Part shown: piece by piece, positions 17,453 through 26,806 of the stretch
Layout: each line of letters begins with the position of its first letter
How positions within the stretch are numbered: the stretch's first letter is position 1
From: Ilumatobacteraceae bacterium
GTDB taxonomy: Bacteria > Actinomycetota > Acidimicrobiia > Acidimicrobiales > Ilumatobacteraceae
NCBI GenBank assembly: GCA_021298435.1
Contig: JAJTFJ010000011.1
Location: 1,936-65,935, forward strand
Length of the DNA stretch: 64,000 nt
Reading direction: 5' to 3'
Notes under the pieces: model-generated
What the model was told of the DNA's origin: nothing
Databases searched by the model: none
What the model saw: the letters and a program-made list of their open reading frames with translations, nothing else
Program-made: the position numbers and the translations under genes

Positions 17453-17899
17453 ATGGTGCAGCAACTTACGATTGATGACATCATGTCGTTGCGTATTCGG
17501 GTGCTTCGACAAGGAACACCTGCAACTGATGCGCACTATCCCGAGGATGAATACCCCGATGTTGTGCACTTTGGCATCGTGCAGGCCGGTGATGTCATCG
17601 CAACATCAACATGGTTCATCAAGGAATGCCCTGAAGCACCGGGAGTTCTCGCCATGCAACTCAAAGGAATGGCTGTTGATACCTCGTTGCAATCGGGTGG
17701 TCACGGTGCGCAACTGATTCAGGCCGGTGTTGCCTTAGCCACAGAACGAAACGCCGACATCGTGTGGGCCCGTGCACGTGATTCAGCACTCGGCTTCTAC
17801 GAGAAGTGCGGTTTCCATACAGTCGGCGATGGCTTCATTGATGAACCCACTGCCATGCCTCACCACATCGTGGTGCGAGAACTGTCAACAACTCGCTAA
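17453..17899 (+). CDS. GNAT-family N-acetyltransferase
   Basis: A 148-residue acyl-CoA transferase fold: QLKGMAVDTSLQSGGHGAQL covers beta-4 and the CoA-binding motif (Q-x-x-G-x-G/A type), and ALGFYEKCGFHTVGDGF is the typical C-terminal motif B. The acceptor is unknown. It is two bases downstream of the oxidoreductase, so probably co-expressed. Its stop overlaps the stop of the convergent CopC-CopD gene by four bases. Confidence 0.85.
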   Translation: MVQQLTIDDIMSLRIRVLRQGTPATDAHYPEDEYPDVVHFGIVQAGDVIATSTWFIKECPEAPGVLAMQLKGMAVDTSLQSGGHGAQLIQAGVALATERNADIVWARARDSALGFYEKCGFHTVGDGFIDEPTAMPHHIVVRELSTTR

Positions 17900-19497
17900 T
17901 CAGCCACGTCAAAAGCAGCGGTGTACAACAACGTTGAATTCTCCGTTGGCTGTACGCGTGTTTCGAATGCCCAGTTGCCCGAATACGGAATGCTGACAAC
18001 ACCTGTCCAGTGATTCGGACCCAGCTCATACATCTTCACGGGTATGGGTGGAATCTGACGCGACGGGAGTGCCAGTGACACCGAGACATTCGTAACTGGC
18101 TTCAATGCTCCACCCGGCGGTGTGAGCACAACATGCACCTCGGCAGTCCCCACTCGTGTGGGGAAGACGGAAAGATCAGCGACAATCCCTGAGCGAATCT
18201 GTGTCGCGCTAAACACCTGTGGTGTTGAGAGACCCGAGTCCTGCGGAGAGGTGCCCACCAGCATCGCGGTGACAGCGAGAACCGCAACCATGAGTGATGC
18301 TTCAATTCGGATTGTCTTTCCAAATCCTGGAGAGTCGGAATGAACAAGTTCTCGCCGAGCGCGTGCACCAAGAATGACAGCACCTACGACGACAGCAATT
18401 TTGAGGAGAAGGTACTTTCCGTAGGTGGAACTCGTGAGGGAGCCGAGACCATCAAGTAAATGCAGACCTTGAGCAACACCTGTCACCGCTGCGAGCGGCA
18501 TTGTCCATGTTGCAATGCGGGAGAAGCGAGCCGCATCAGTGGCCTCTTCACGTCGTAACACCGTGAGTGCAATCAGTCCACCTGCCCATGCAGCAACGGC
18601 ACCAACGTGCACCGCATCAATCAGCATGAACACTGGCGCAAGCGATGCAGCGCTGGGATGCCCACTCATCGAGAAAGTCGCAATGGTTCCGACTGCTGTC
18701 AAGAACGCGAGGTTCTTCCACCACGAGGTGGCAGCACGCGCAATAGCCAGACAGAGAACGCCCCACAACAGGACAAGTACGAGACGCACCAACATCGCGA
18801 GTCCGAGGCGCGTGGACATGACATCACTAATCAATTGCCCATCGAAGATGGAGCCCCATCCTCTGCTTGACGCATACGGACCCTGTAGAAGCAACACGAA
18901 GACGGAACCCACTGCAAGTCCGACAACAGACAAGTGCATCAGCCTGCGTGCCTTCTGCGTGGCAATCAGTGATGAACCCCAAGTCAAAACCACAGTTCCC
19001 AGCAGGACAATCAACGAGAGAAAAGCAATGAACCTTGCGATAGCAAGAGGGGTGCCCAGCGGTGACTCCGTGTTGATGCTGTTCAGAATCTTTTCAAGAA
19101 CATCTTCACTTGTTCCTGATGACTGCTCACCCACCTCAAATGGAAAAGCGCCCGACACGGGATGCCCATCAGAACTCACGACCTGCCATACAACGACATA
19201 GACGCCATTCGCGAGATTCGGAACTGCCGCCACGACAACGGACGTGTCAACGGGAAGCAATGCAGCACGCTCAATCGTCACTTCTTTTTGTTCCGCATCA
19301 AAGAGGCGGACATTTAACAAAGTGGATTCAATCGCTTCGTCGAAATCCAAGCGAATCTCTTCCGGAGACTGCATGATCACCGAAGATGCAACAGGGTTCG
19401 ATGAATCAAGAATTGCGTGTGCAGACGCGACGCTCGGAGTCGCGAAAGAAACAAGCGCAACGATGCCACCAAAGGCAGCCAACATCCGACGGCGCAT
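17896..19497 (-). CDS. CopC-CopD fusion, copper handling membrane protein
   Basis: A 533-residue protein. A signal peptide ends at ASA-HAILD, giving the mature N-terminal His (His27) used for Cu(II) in CopC; a second ligand region SSDGHPVSGAF follows near residue 115. After the CopC domain comes a CopD-type membrane part with about eight helices (residues 150-420), then an extracytoplasmic C-terminal domain with P-P-G-G-A-L-x-P (residues 425-533). Such fusions take up or buffer copper in actinobacteria. Its ATG overlaps the upstream stop as TAATG, so translation is likely coupled to the DinB-like gene. Confidence 0.9.
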   Translation of the reverse strand: MRRRMLAAFGGIVALVSFATPSVASAHAILDSSNPVASSVIMQSPEEIRLDFDEAIESTLLNVRLFDAEQKEVTIERAALLPVDTSVVVAAVPNLANGVYVVVWQVVSSDGHPVSGAFPFEVGEQSSGTSEDVLEKILNSINTESPLGTPLAIARFIAFLSLIVLLGTVVLTWGSSLIATQKARRLMHLSVVGLAVGSVFVLLLQGPYASSRGWGSIFDGQLISDVMSTRLGLAMLVRLVLVLLWGVLCLAIARAATSWWKNLAFLTAVGTIATFSMSGHPSAASLAPVFMLIDAVHVGAVAAWAGGLIALTVLRREEATDAARFSRIATWTMPLAAVTGVAQGLHLLDGLGSLTSSTYGKYLLLKIAVVVGAVILGARARRELVHSDSPGFGKTIRIEASLMVAVLAVTAMLVGTSPQDSGLSTPQVFSATQIRSGIVADLSVFPTRVGTAEVHVVLTPPGGALKPVTNVSVSLALPSRQIPPIPVKMYELGPNHWTGVVSIPYSGNWAFETRVQPTENSTLLYTAAFDVAD

Positions 19498-20162
19498 TAC
19501 AGGCCAAGTCCTCGAGGCAGACCATCAACTTCTGCGCGTTGCAACAACCATGCAAGACGATGCTTCTCATCCAACTTCATTGCCGCTTGCGGAAGTTGCG
19601 TGAGTCCCATGGCGTGGCTTGCAGCCCATGCCATCTTCTGGCGATCTAGTTCGAGGCGCACGTAGTGCGAAGGCCACTGGTCGTATTCAATGCCGACATC
19701 GAGGTCGGTGAGATGCAGGACGCATTCACGCCAGCGAAGAAAAGGAAGTTCATGCATTGAGATAACAGACCCCGAAGAAGCCGTTCCAGTTCCCTGCCAC
19801 GTGTCATATGTTGAGCCGGCCCAGGCTCCTTCCAGGCTGTAGATGGCCTTGCGGAGTTCCTTCACAGCCTTCTCAGGGGCCCACAACGACGCCTCCGCGA
19901 TCGCAGCAGTACGAACCTCTGGCCCACCGCCATATTGGCGCGCTGATTCCCCCCGAGCAGCCGCCGCCAGCAGTTCAACATGGCTCTGTGCGTTGAGAAC
20001 TAGGTGCCCCACAATCGTGCCTCGAGTCCACCCAGGCAGTCGAGAAGGCTCCGCAAAGGCCTCAGGGCTAATCGCATCAACAGTCTCTAGGAGCAGCTGA
20101 TGAGTGGCAGCACATCCTTCAACGCAAGCGTCCAGAAGTCGGGCGTCAAGGGGGCGTGCCAT
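19497..20162 (-). CDS. DinB/MDMPI-like (mycothiol-dependent isomerase family) protein
   Basis: A 221-residue helical-bundle protein resembling mycothiol-dependent maleylpyruvate isomerases. LPGWTRGTIVGHLVLNA carries the first metal His, and FLRWRECVLHLTDLDVG carries the second conserved segment (R-x-x-E-x-x-x-H-x-x-D). Family members use a divalent metal and a low-molecular thiol. TACCGT at 20169-20174, six bases before the ATG, suggests a leaderless promoter for a two-gene unit with the copper protein. The substrate is unknown. Confidence 0.75.
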   Translation of the reverse strand: MARPLDARLLDACVEGCAATHQLLLETVDAISPEAFAEPSRLPGWTRGTIVGHLVLNAQSHVELLAAAARGESARQYGGGPEVRTAAIAEASLWAPEKAVKELRKAIYSLEGAWAGSTYDTWQGTGTASSGSVISMHELPFLRWRECVLHLTDLDVGIEYDQWPSHYVRLELDRQKMAWAASHAMGLTQLPQAAMKLDEKHRLAWLLQRAEVDGLPRGLGL

Positions 20163-20195
20163 GGGTCCACGGTACTCGCAGGCGAAATGATCCGG

Positions 20196-20978
20196 CTAGC
20201 GAAGCGAGGTGCGGTTTGGCACCACAACGATGGTGCCGTCATCTTCACGATGCACGCGCACCGAGACTCCGTAGAACTCACCAAGTGTCTCTGCGCGAAG
20301 GACATCTTCTGCAGGGCCGTGTGCCACACGATGACCTGCATGCATGAGAGCGAGACGATCCGAATAAATACCGGCAAGTGTGAGGTCATGCATCGCTGAC
20401 ACCACGGTGAGGCCGTGCTCACGACGCAGTTTGTCAACGAGTTCTAACGCCTGCTGTTGGTGACCAATGTCGAGTGCACTCGTTGGTTCATCAAGCAACA
20501 AAATCGGGGCCTCTTGAGCAATGGCACGTGCAATCACTAAACGTTGGCGTTCACCACCAGAGAGTGTGTCTACATCTCGCTGCGCAAGATCCGCAAGATC
20601 AAGCCGAGAGATCACATCATTCACCATGCTGTGATCAAGTGCTGATTCGTGACCAAAGTGAGTCACAAAAGGATTACGACCCAGCAACACATATTCAGCA
20701 CCGGTCATACCTGATGGAAGAACAGGTGATTGCGGAACGTAGGCAATCAGTTGGGCACGACGACGCGATGAGCGTGCAGTCAGTGGCGAACCGTCGACCA
20801 AGATTCGTCCGCCGTGAGAAGTCACGCCGGTGATGGCGCGCAACAACGATGACTTACCAGCACCGTTTGGACCGATAATGCACAACCATTCACCAGGCTT
20901 GATGGTGTCGGTGAAGTCATGCACCGCAGTGCGGCCGTCGTATTGCACGCTGACGTTTTCAAATGCGAGCGATGTCAT
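20196..20978 (-). CDS. btuD: Cobalamin ABC transporter ATP-binding protein
   Basis: A 260-residue ATPase of the FecE/BtuD type. Walker A GPNGAGKS (about 38-45), Q-loop YVPQSP, signature LSGGERQR, Walker B ILLLDEPTSALD and the switch His in SAMHDLTL are all present. It overlaps the permease gene by four bases. It is last in the btuF-btuC-btuD order behind a cobalamin riboswitch, which sets the substrate assignment; sequence alone would also fit a siderophore system. Confidence 0.9.
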   Translation of the reverse strand: MTSLAFENVSVQYDGRTAVHDFTDTIKPGEWLCIIGPNGAGKSSLLRAITGVTSHGGRILVDGSPLTARSSRRRAQLIAYVPQSPVLPSGMTGAEYVLLGRNPFVTHFGHESALDHSMVNDVISRLDLADLAQRDVDTLSGGERQRLVIARAIAQEAPILLLDEPTSALDIGHQQQALELVDKLRREHGLTVVSAMHDLTLAGIYSDRLALMHAGHRVAHGPAEDVLRAETLGEFYGVSVRVHREDDGTIVVVPNRTSLR

Positions 20979-22039
20979 CGCTGAGCCTGCCTTGTTCGAA
21001 GAATGAGGAGAAAGAATGGTGCACCCAAGAAAGCAGTGACCACGCCAATGGGTGTTTCTGCGGGGTTATCAAGAATGCGTCCGGGGATATCGGCGACAAT
21101 GAGAAACACCGCGCCAAGGAGCAATGACATCGGCAGCACGATGCGATACGAACTACCGACAACTAATCGAATGGCGTGAGGAACAATGATGCCAACGAAA
21201 CCAATGAGGCCGCTCACGGCGACCACTGCTGCTGTACCCAGGGTTGCCGAGATGACAACAATGAGTCGAACACGCGACACATCAACACCGAGTGCCGTTG
21301 CCTCTTCATCGCCCACGCGCAGCACGTCGAGCAAACGACGATGCATGAGTAATGCAACTGTTGAGACCAATACGTATGGAATCACGAGACGAACATCGCC
21401 CCATGTTGCAGTCGAAAGACGACCCAGGATCCAGGAATACACCTGACGCACAACATCTGAGTTGCGCTGTAATAAAAATGTTTGCATTGCAGTGGCTAAC
21501 GATGTGACTGCAACACCAGCGAGAACGAGGCTGATGGAACTGCGATCGTTCTTGACCGATGAACCAACGAGATACGTTGCCAACACCGCAAGAAGGCCAC
21601 CAAGGAATGCAGCAAGCGGCAACGGATCAATGATCCAGTCGCTTGAGCCACTGCGATTCACTGTGATGACGATGGTGGCGCCAAGCCCCGCACCGGCAGC
21701 TACGCCCAACAAATATGGGTCGACTAACGGATTGCGAAAGACGCCCTGATAGCTAGCGCCTGCAATCGACAAGGTGGAACCGACGATTGCGGCCAGAACA
21801 ACGCGAGGTGCGCGAATCTGCCAAATGATTGCCCACTCCATCGACGTCATTCCACTATCGATGGAGATGAGAGGGAGACGATTGAGAAGTTCTAAAGGAA
21901 CTCGCCACCACGTGGGACCAGCCGGCCCAATCATGACGCCGCCCAACACAGCCAGAAACAACGCCACGACCGAGGCGGGGATTAACCACCGACTCGCACC
22001 GTGAACAGTGCTCTGTGTTGCTGTGATGGACGACGACAT
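20975..22039 (-). CDS. btuC: Cobalamin ABC transporter permease
   Basis: A 354-residue FecCD/BtuC-family membrane protein with about ten helices. GASYQGVFRNPLVDPYLLGVAAGAG is a family hallmark, and GLIGFVGIIVPHAIRLVVG forms the coupling helix that contacts the ATPase. It starts 12 bases after btuF and its ATGA overlaps btuD. The riboswitch upstream of btuF indicates vitamin B12 or a corrinoid as cargo. Confidence 0.9.
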   Translation of the reverse strand: MSSSITATQSTVHGASRWLIPASVVALFLAVLGGVMIGPAGPTWWRVPLELLNRLPLISIDSGMTSMEWAIIWQIRAPRVVLAAIVGSTLSIAGASYQGVFRNPLVDPYLLGVAAGAGLGATIVITVNRSGSSDWIIDPLPLAAFLGGLLAVLATYLVGSSVKNDRSSISLVLAGVAVTSLATAMQTFLLQRNSDVVRQVYSWILGRLSTATWGDVRLVIPYVLVSTVALLMHRRLLDVLRVGDEEATALGVDVSRVRLIVVISATLGTAAVVAVSGLIGFVGIIVPHAIRLVVGSSYRIVLPMSLLLGAVFLIVADIPGRILDNPAETPIGVVTAFLGAPFFLLILRTRQAQR

Positions 22040-22051
22040 GAAACGGTCGAG

Positions 22052-22966
22052 TTACTTCGTTGCGTTCTTGGCAAGAAGTGCTGAATGCGCCTTGCCGAAC
22101 TGCTCGATGAGATCAACCACACGTGGTCCCCAACGAGATGCAATGTCGTCATCAAGTTCAACAACATTGCCGTTTGCAACTGCGGCGATACCTGACCAGC
22201 CAGCACGTGCCGCAACAGTGGCGGCAGTTTGCTGGCAGCACTTCGTATCGGCAAGGAAAATGACAGCAGGATTCGACTTCACGATTGTTTCTGCATTCAA
22301 CTGCGGATAATCATTTCCTTTTTCAACGCCATCAGCAATGCTTGCGAAGCCAAACTGCTTCAACAACGCACCAACGAAAGTGTTCGAGGTGACGCTGTAC
22401 AGAGTGTTGTCCAGTTCATAAAAAACAGGAATCGCAACAGTAGGCATTTCATCGGGAACTGCAGCATCAATACGTGACTTCATTGATGTAACCACTTCTT
22501 CAGCGCTATCAACACGACCAGTCAGTGCACCAAGTTCATTGATCTGTGCATACACATCATCAAGTGATGCTGCTGCCGCACCGGTCCACACCTTGATGTC
22601 AGGGTCAGCTGATGTGAGCTGCTCGGTGATTTTGTTCATGTCATTCGAGATAAGAACAACATCTGGTTCATACGCAAGAATTGCTTCTGCGCTGGGCTCG
22701 TATGCAGAAATCTTCGTGACTTTGGGAGCCACTTCTGCTGGATATGTGCTCAGGCTGTCAACAGCCACAACCTGATCTCCCGCACCAATGGCGTAGAGCA
22801 TTTCGGTTGCTGTCGGCGACAAGCTGACAATCTTGAGTGATTGCTCGGATGATGCAGGTGCGGAATCGGCAGATTCACTGCCTTGCCCACCGCATGCGCC
22901 GAGAATAAAAACGGAGGCCACAATCGCAGTGATTGCTCGCCTCCTGAATGGGAACTTTGTATTCAT
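22052..22966 (-). CDS. btuF: Cobalamin-binding lipoprotein of ABC transporter
   Basis: A 304-residue binding protein with a lipoprotein signal (LGAC, Cys25) and a helical-backbone-type binding fold: IVSLSPTATEMLYAIGAGDQVVAVD, then YEPSAEAILAYEPDVVLIS. ATG 22966 is chosen because GGAGG lies nine bases upstream; the frame runs further upstream only through the riboswitch. A Cys-Cys pair (DTKCCQQT) is unusual for the family and might form a vicinal disulfide or bind metal. Confidence 0.9.
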   Translation of the reverse strand: MNTKFPFRRRAITAIVASVFILGACGGQGSESADSAPASSEQSLKIVSLSPTATEMLYAIGAGDQVVAVDSLSTYPAEVAPKVTKISAYEPSAEAILAYEPDVVLISNDMNKITEQLTSADPDIKVWTGAAAASLDDVYAQINELGALTGRVDSAEEVVTSMKSRIDAAVPDEMPTVAIPVFYELDNTLYSVTSNTFVGALLKQFGFASIADGVEKGNDYPQLNAETIVKSNPAVIFLADTKCCQQTAATVAARAGWSGIAAVANGNVVELDDDIASRWGPRVVDLIEQFGKAHSALLAKNATK

Positions 22967-23069
22967 ATGGATCTTCCTCCAAGTAAGTCTGGAGAAAGAA
23001 GGTTGGGTCACAGATTCCGGCTCACGCCGGTTGCCTCCGCGGACCGCCCTTCCTTCGAGGACTGGTTTT

Positions 23070-23215
23070 ACGCACACAAGCTCAGGCGACCGGACTTGTC
23101 AGTGCAGAGTTGCCTCTGTCTGAACCACCGTTGCGGGACAGTGCCGGAATCTCACCGGACTTCGCTGTTGCTTGCGCAACACCCCTATTGGGATGCGGTT
23201 ATGACCGTAGCACTT
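23070..23215 (-). promoter_or_regulatory. Cobalamin riboswitch upstream of btuFCD
   Basis: Read on the minus strand, the adenosylcobalamin aptamer core is clear: GGGGTGTTGCGCAAGCAACA, then AAGTCCGGTGAGATTCCGGC, ACTGTCCCGCAACGG and the B12-box-like AAGTCCGGTCGCCTGAGC. Downstream (22981-23050) a GNRA-capped hairpin CCGGC-GTGA-GCCGG and a GAAGG/CCTTC pair could form the expression platform before the GGAGG of btuF. A possible promoter (TAGAGT at 23240-23245) sits just past the aspC stop. Confidence 0.93.
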
Positions 23216-23273
23216 CCGAGTGAGTCCGTAGAAAAACAGACTCTATGAAATTCAAAAGCGATACAAAGTCTGG

Positions 23274-24482
23274 TTACTTCACGAGGTCGATGATGCGCTG
23301 GACGCCATCGACCAAGTCTTCATCGCTGAGAGCGAAGGAGAAACGCATAAAGCCTGGGGTACCAAAAGCTTCACCGGGAACAACCGCGACCTGCACCTCA
23401 TTGAGAATGAGATCAGCGAGTTCCAATGTTGTGGTGGCTTTCTTGCCGCGGATGTCGCGATTCAAGAGTGCAGAAAAGTTTGGATAGCAATAGAACGCAC
23501 CTTGTGGCTCCATGCATGTCACGCCAGGAATGCTGGTGAGCATCTTGTGCATCAACTTGCCACGACGTTCAAACGCTTCGCGCATCATGTACACCGCAGA
23601 GAGGTCTCCGCTAACGGCTGCGAGTGCAGCCATCTGTGCAACGTTCGACACGTTCGATGTTGCATGCGACTGGAAGTTGATGCTGGCCTTGATGATGTCC
23701 TTTGGACCGATCATCCAGCCAACTCGCCAACCTGTCATTGCATAGGTTTTTGCAACACCGTTCAGAATGATGCACTGCTCGGCGAGTTCAGGAACAACTG
23801 TGGGCATTGATACAAACTTGTTATCGCCATAGGTGAGGTGTTCGTAGATCTCGTCGGTGATGACCCACACCTTGTTCTTCACTGCCCATTCACCAATGGC
23901 ACGGACTTCTGATTCGGGATACACAGAACCTGATGGGTTGTCGGGCGACACGAAAAGCAATGCCTTCGTCTTTGGTGTGAGTGCGGCATCAAGTTGCGCA
24001 ACGGTGACGCGGAAGCCATTTGCTTCCTCAGTGTCAATGACCTTTGCAACGCCACCGGCAAGCGAGATTGCTTCGGGGTAGGTCGTCCAGAATGGAGCAG
24101 GACAAATAATCTCATCACCTTCATCGCACAATGCTGCGAACGCTGTGAACACCGCGTGCTTCCCACCGTTGGTGACGAGTACCTGGTCTGCGGTGCATGC
24201 AAAGCCGCTGTCGCGCATTGTCTTGACTGCGATGGCTTCACGCAGCTCTGGCAAACCAGCAGCGGGCGTGTAGCGGTGGTTCTTCACCTCGGAGCACGCC
24301 TTGATGGCTGCTTCCACGATGTGGGCCGGGGTTGGGAAGTCGGGCTCGCCTGCACCGAAACCGATGACATTCTCGCCCTTGGCCTTCAGGGCCTTGGCCT
24401 TAGCATCCACCGCAAGGGTGGCGGACTCGGCAATAGCGCCGAGGCGGGCGGAAATACGTCGCAATTCTGTTGGACCAGGCAT
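23274..24482 (-). CDS. aspC: Aspartate aminotransferase (class I fold, Ib type)
   Basis: A 402-residue PLP enzyme that transfers amino groups between aspartate and 2-oxoglutarate. [51 protein letters not shown] (Schiff-base Lys) and [10 protein letters not shown] are all diagnostic. ATG 24482 is chosen by family length; the frame extends upstream through serC on the other strand only as a shadow. It is divergent from serC with 18 bases between starts, so their promoters must overlap coding sequence. Confidence 0.92.
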   Translation of the reverse strand: MPGPTELRRISARLGAIAESATLAVDAKAKALKAKGENVIGFGAGEPDFPTPAHIVEAAIKACSEVKNHRYTPAAGLPELREAIAVKTMRDSGFACTADQVLVTNGGKHAVFTAFAALCDEGDEIICPAPFWTTYPEAISLAGGVAKVIDTEEANGFRVTVAQLDAALTPKTKALLFVSPDNPSGSVYPESEVRAIGEWAVKNKVWVITDEIYEHLTYGDNKFVSMPTVVPELAEQCIILNGVAKTYAMTGWRVGWMIGPKDIIKASINFQSHATSNVSNVAQMAALAAVSGDLSAVYMMREAFERRGKLMHKMLTSIPGVTCMEPQGAFYCYPNFSALLNRDIRGKKATTTLELADLILNEVQVAVVPGEAFGTPGFMRFSFALSDEDLVDGVQRIIDLVK

Positions 24483-24500
24483 AAATGAAAGGATGACAGG

Positions 24501-25628
24501 GTGAGCGATAAGAACCAACTTGATTTCAAGATTCCTGCCAACCTTCTCCCTCAAGATGGTCGATTTGGCTGTGGACCTTCCAAAGTTCGCCCCGATCAGC
24601 TGACAGCTGTGATGGAGCGCATGACCTCTGTCATGGGCACCTCGCACCGCCAGGCGCCTGTGAAGAACATCGTGGGTTCCGTTCGTAGCGGTCTCACGAG
24701 TCTCTTCAACTTGCCAGAGGGCTGGGAGATCGTCATGGGCAATGGTGGCTCCACCGTGTTCTGGGATGTTGCAACGTTTGGCCTTATTCGCGAGCGCAGC
24801 CATCACCTCGTGTTCGGAGAGTTCTCTTCGAAGTTCGCTGAGGCATCTGCTGCTGCACCTCACCTGGCTGACCCTTTTGTTGTCTCTTCCGACCCAGGCA
24901 TGCATCCAGAGCCAGCATCAGATGCGTCTTGTGATGTGTACGCATACCCACACAACGAAACTTCGACTGGTGTTGCGATGACACCTGTGCGTCCTGCAAA
25001 GGACGGACTTGTTGTTGTTGATGCAACATCTGCTGCTGGCGGCCTGATGTGGGACCCAGCAAATGTTGATGTGTACTACTTCGCTCCGCAGAAGTGTTTT
25101 GCATCTGACGGTGGCTTGTGGCTTGCTGCATGCTCCCCTGCCGCGATTGAGCGCATTCGCGAAATCAAAGCATCAAAGCGATGGATGCCTGCATCTCTTG
25201 ACCTTTCGATTGCACTTGATAACTCTGTTGCGAATCAGACCTACAACACACCGGCACTTGCCACACTCATCATGTTGGATGAGCAAGTGAAGTGGATGAA
25301 CACCAACGGTGGTCTTTCATGGGCCGCTGGTCGTTCCGCGGAATCTGCTCAGACTCTGTACTCCTGGGCTGCTGCCAGCAATTACGCCACGCCGTTCGTG
25401 ACGAACCCTGCGCATCGTTCTGATGTTGTGGGCACCATCGACCTTGAAGGCGTTGACGCCAATCAGATCAGCGCCATCCTTCGCGCCAACGGCGTTGTCG
25501 ACACCGACAGCTATCGCAAACTGGGTCGTAATCAATTGCGCGTGGGCATGTTCCCCGCCATTGACCCCGCCGATGTTGCCGCACTGACGAAGTGCATTGA
25601 CGTAGTGGTCGACCACTTACGTTCGTAG
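24501..25628 (+). CDS. serC: Phosphoserine aminotransferase, actinobacterial type
   Basis: Converts 3-phosphohydroxypyruvate to phosphoserine in serine synthesis. At 375 residues, with [13 protein letters not shown] at the N-terminus, [23 protein letters not shown] and the PLP lysine in [14 protein letters not shown], it is the mycobacterial-type SerC. The start is GTG with AGG five bases upstream. The PAC2 gene follows 11 bases after the stop. Confidence 0.93.
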   Translation: MSDKNQLDFKIPANLLPQDGRFGCGPSKVRPDQLTAVMERMTSVMGTSHRQAPVKNIVGSVRSGLTSLFNLPEGWEIVMGNGGSTVFWDVATFGLIRERSHHLVFGEFSSKFAEASAAAPHLADPFVVSSDPGMHPEPASDASCDVYAYPHNETSTGVAMTPVRPAKDGLVVVDATSAAGGLMWDPANVDVYYFAPQKCFASDGGLWLAACSPAAIERIREIKASKRWMPASLDLSIALDNSVANQTYNTPALATLIMLDEQVKWMNTNGGLSWAAGRSAESAQTLYSWAAASNYATPFVTNPAHRSDVVGTIDLEGVDANQISAILRANGVVDTDSYRKLGRNQLRVGMFPAIDPADVAALTKCIDVVVDHLRS

Positions 25629-25639
25629 ATTGTTACGCA

Positions 25640-26518
25640 ATGCCTCTGTCAGTCGAAGAAGTCCTCGAAACCTATTGGGATGACATTGAGCCTTTACGTA
25701 ACCCTGTGATGTTGGTGGCACTACGTGGCCTCTTCGACATTGGTGGTGTTGCGACATCGGCACTTGATTGGATGTTGAAAGAACGCGATTTCGCAGTTGT
25801 TGCCGACATCGACCCTGACCCATTCTTTGACTTCACACAAGAACGCCCCGAAGTGTTCACCGATACTGATGGTGACCGACAGATTCGATGGCCAGAAAAC
25901 GAGTTCACCGTTATTCGCTACCCCGAGGGGGCGCGCGACATGGTGGTACTCAACGGCGTGGAGCCACATGTTTCCTGGGCTGTCTTTACTCAGTCCGTTG
26001 TGGAAGTCGCAAAGGGCCTCGGATGCACATTGGTGATCAGCCTTGGTGCTGCTGCCGAGCAAGTGCCGCACTCGCGCGTTCCTTTCGTTGTGGGCAGCAC
26101 AACAAACTCAGATTTGGCATCGCGACTTGGGCTGAGCCGTCCGCAATACCAAGGCCCCACAGGTGTTGCTGGTGTTCTCCTAGACGCGCTTGATCAGGCA
26201 AAGATTCCCAACATCAGCCTGCGCGTCGGCGTTCCGCATTACCTGATGCATGCACAACATCCGAAGAGCGCCGCGGCGTTATTGCAACACCTGCAGCACG
26301 TATTGGGCATTCCCACTGATCACGCGAACCTGCAACAAGAAATCAGTCGCTGGCAAGAACTGCACGACGCTGCTGTCGAAGGCGACCCACAAGCGTCTGC
26401 GTACGTGCAGATGCTTGAGCATCGTCACGATCAACTTGTCGAACAGAACATGCCTTCTGGCGATGACTTAGCTGCAGAACTAGAAGAGTTCCTGCGCAAT
26501 CAATCCAACGACGAATAA
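25640..26518 (+). CDS. PAC2-family protein
   Basis: A 292-residue protein of the PAC2 (proteasome assembly chaperone 2-like) family, widespread in actinobacteria and archaea. NPVMLVALRGLFDIGGVATSA and a central GAAAEQVPHSRVPFVVGS are family features; the C-terminal 70 residues are helical and acidic. Its role in bacteria is not settled. A perfect inverted repeat begins at its stop codon. It is probably co-transcribed with serC. Confidence 0.85.
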   Translation: MPLSVEEVLETYWDDIEPLRNPVMLVALRGLFDIGGVATSALDWMLKERDFAVVADIDPDPFFDFTQERPEVFTDTDGDRQIRWPENEFTVIRYPEGARDMVVLNGVEPHVSWAVFTQSVVEVAKGLGCTLVISLGAAAEQVPHSRVPFVVGSTTNSDLASRLGLSRPQYQGPTGVAGVLLDALDQAKIPNISLRVGVPHYLMHAQHPKSAAALLQHLQHVLGIPTDHANLQQEISRWQELHDAAVEGDPQASAYVQMLEHRHDQLVEQNMPSGDDLAAELEEFLRNQSNDE

Positions 26519-26559
26519 TCAAACAGCATGTGTGCATTGATGCACACATGCTGTTTGAT
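26518..26559. repeat. Perfect 19-bp inverted repeat between PAC2 and hicB
   Basis: ATCAAACAGCATGTGTGCA (26518-26536) and its exact complement at 26541-26559 flank a TTGA loop. The left arm starts on the last base of the PAC2 stop codon, and the right arm overlaps the likely -35 element of hicB. There is no T-run after it, which argues against a simple terminator; an operator for HicBA or a dual-purpose element are both possible. Confidence 0.85.
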
Positions 26560-26583
26560 GACAATTCAAATCAGTTCTATCCT
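26555..26583 (+). promoter_or_regulatory. hicBA promoter
   Basis: -35 TTGATG (26555-26560), a 17-base spacer and -10 TATCCT (26578-26583), seven bases before the hicB ATG. Transcription would start at or next to the ATG, giving a leaderless mRNA. The -35 shares five bases with the right arm of the upstream palindrome. Confidence 0.65.
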
Positions 26584-26590
26584 TTCCTCT

Positions 26591-26806
26591 ATGCAACTCA
26601 CTGCCGTTATTTGGCCAGATCCATCCGGTGGTTATTGCTCTCTCAATCTTGAGACTGGCACCACAACACAAGGTGTTTCTGTCGAAGATGCACTCGCGAA
26701 TCTTGAAGAAGCCACGTCGCTGTACTTGGAGGAAAGTCCGTTAGACGGCAAGCCTTCAATCACAGGCGCATTCGTGACAACCTTTAACGTTCCGACCATT
26801 GGTTAG
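26591..26806 (+). CDS. hicB: HicB-type antitoxin
   Basis: A 71-residue protein with the HicB RNase-H-like half-fold: AVIWPDPSGGYCSLNLE, then GVSVEDALANLEEATSLYLEE. It would bind and block HicA. No ribbon-helix-helix or HTH segment is present after the core, so DNA binding for autoregulation, if any, would need the complex. ATG 26591 is chosen because the upstream ATG of the open frame lies inside the palindrome. The gene order hicB-hicA is the reverse of the E. coli order. It overlaps hicA by 8 bases. Confidence 0.88.
   Translation: MQLTAVIWPDPSGGYCSLNLETGTTTQGVSVEDALANLEEATSLYLEESPLDGKPSITGAFVTTFNVPTIG

Noticed and set aside
24483-24905. Upstream extension of the aspC frame by 141 codons
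   Set aside because: It runs antisense through serC, adds no recognisable domain, and ATG 24482 gives the normal family length.
26518-26559. Simple intrinsic terminator for PAC2
   Set aside because: The stem is perfect but no T-run follows on either strand; kept as a repeat with open function.
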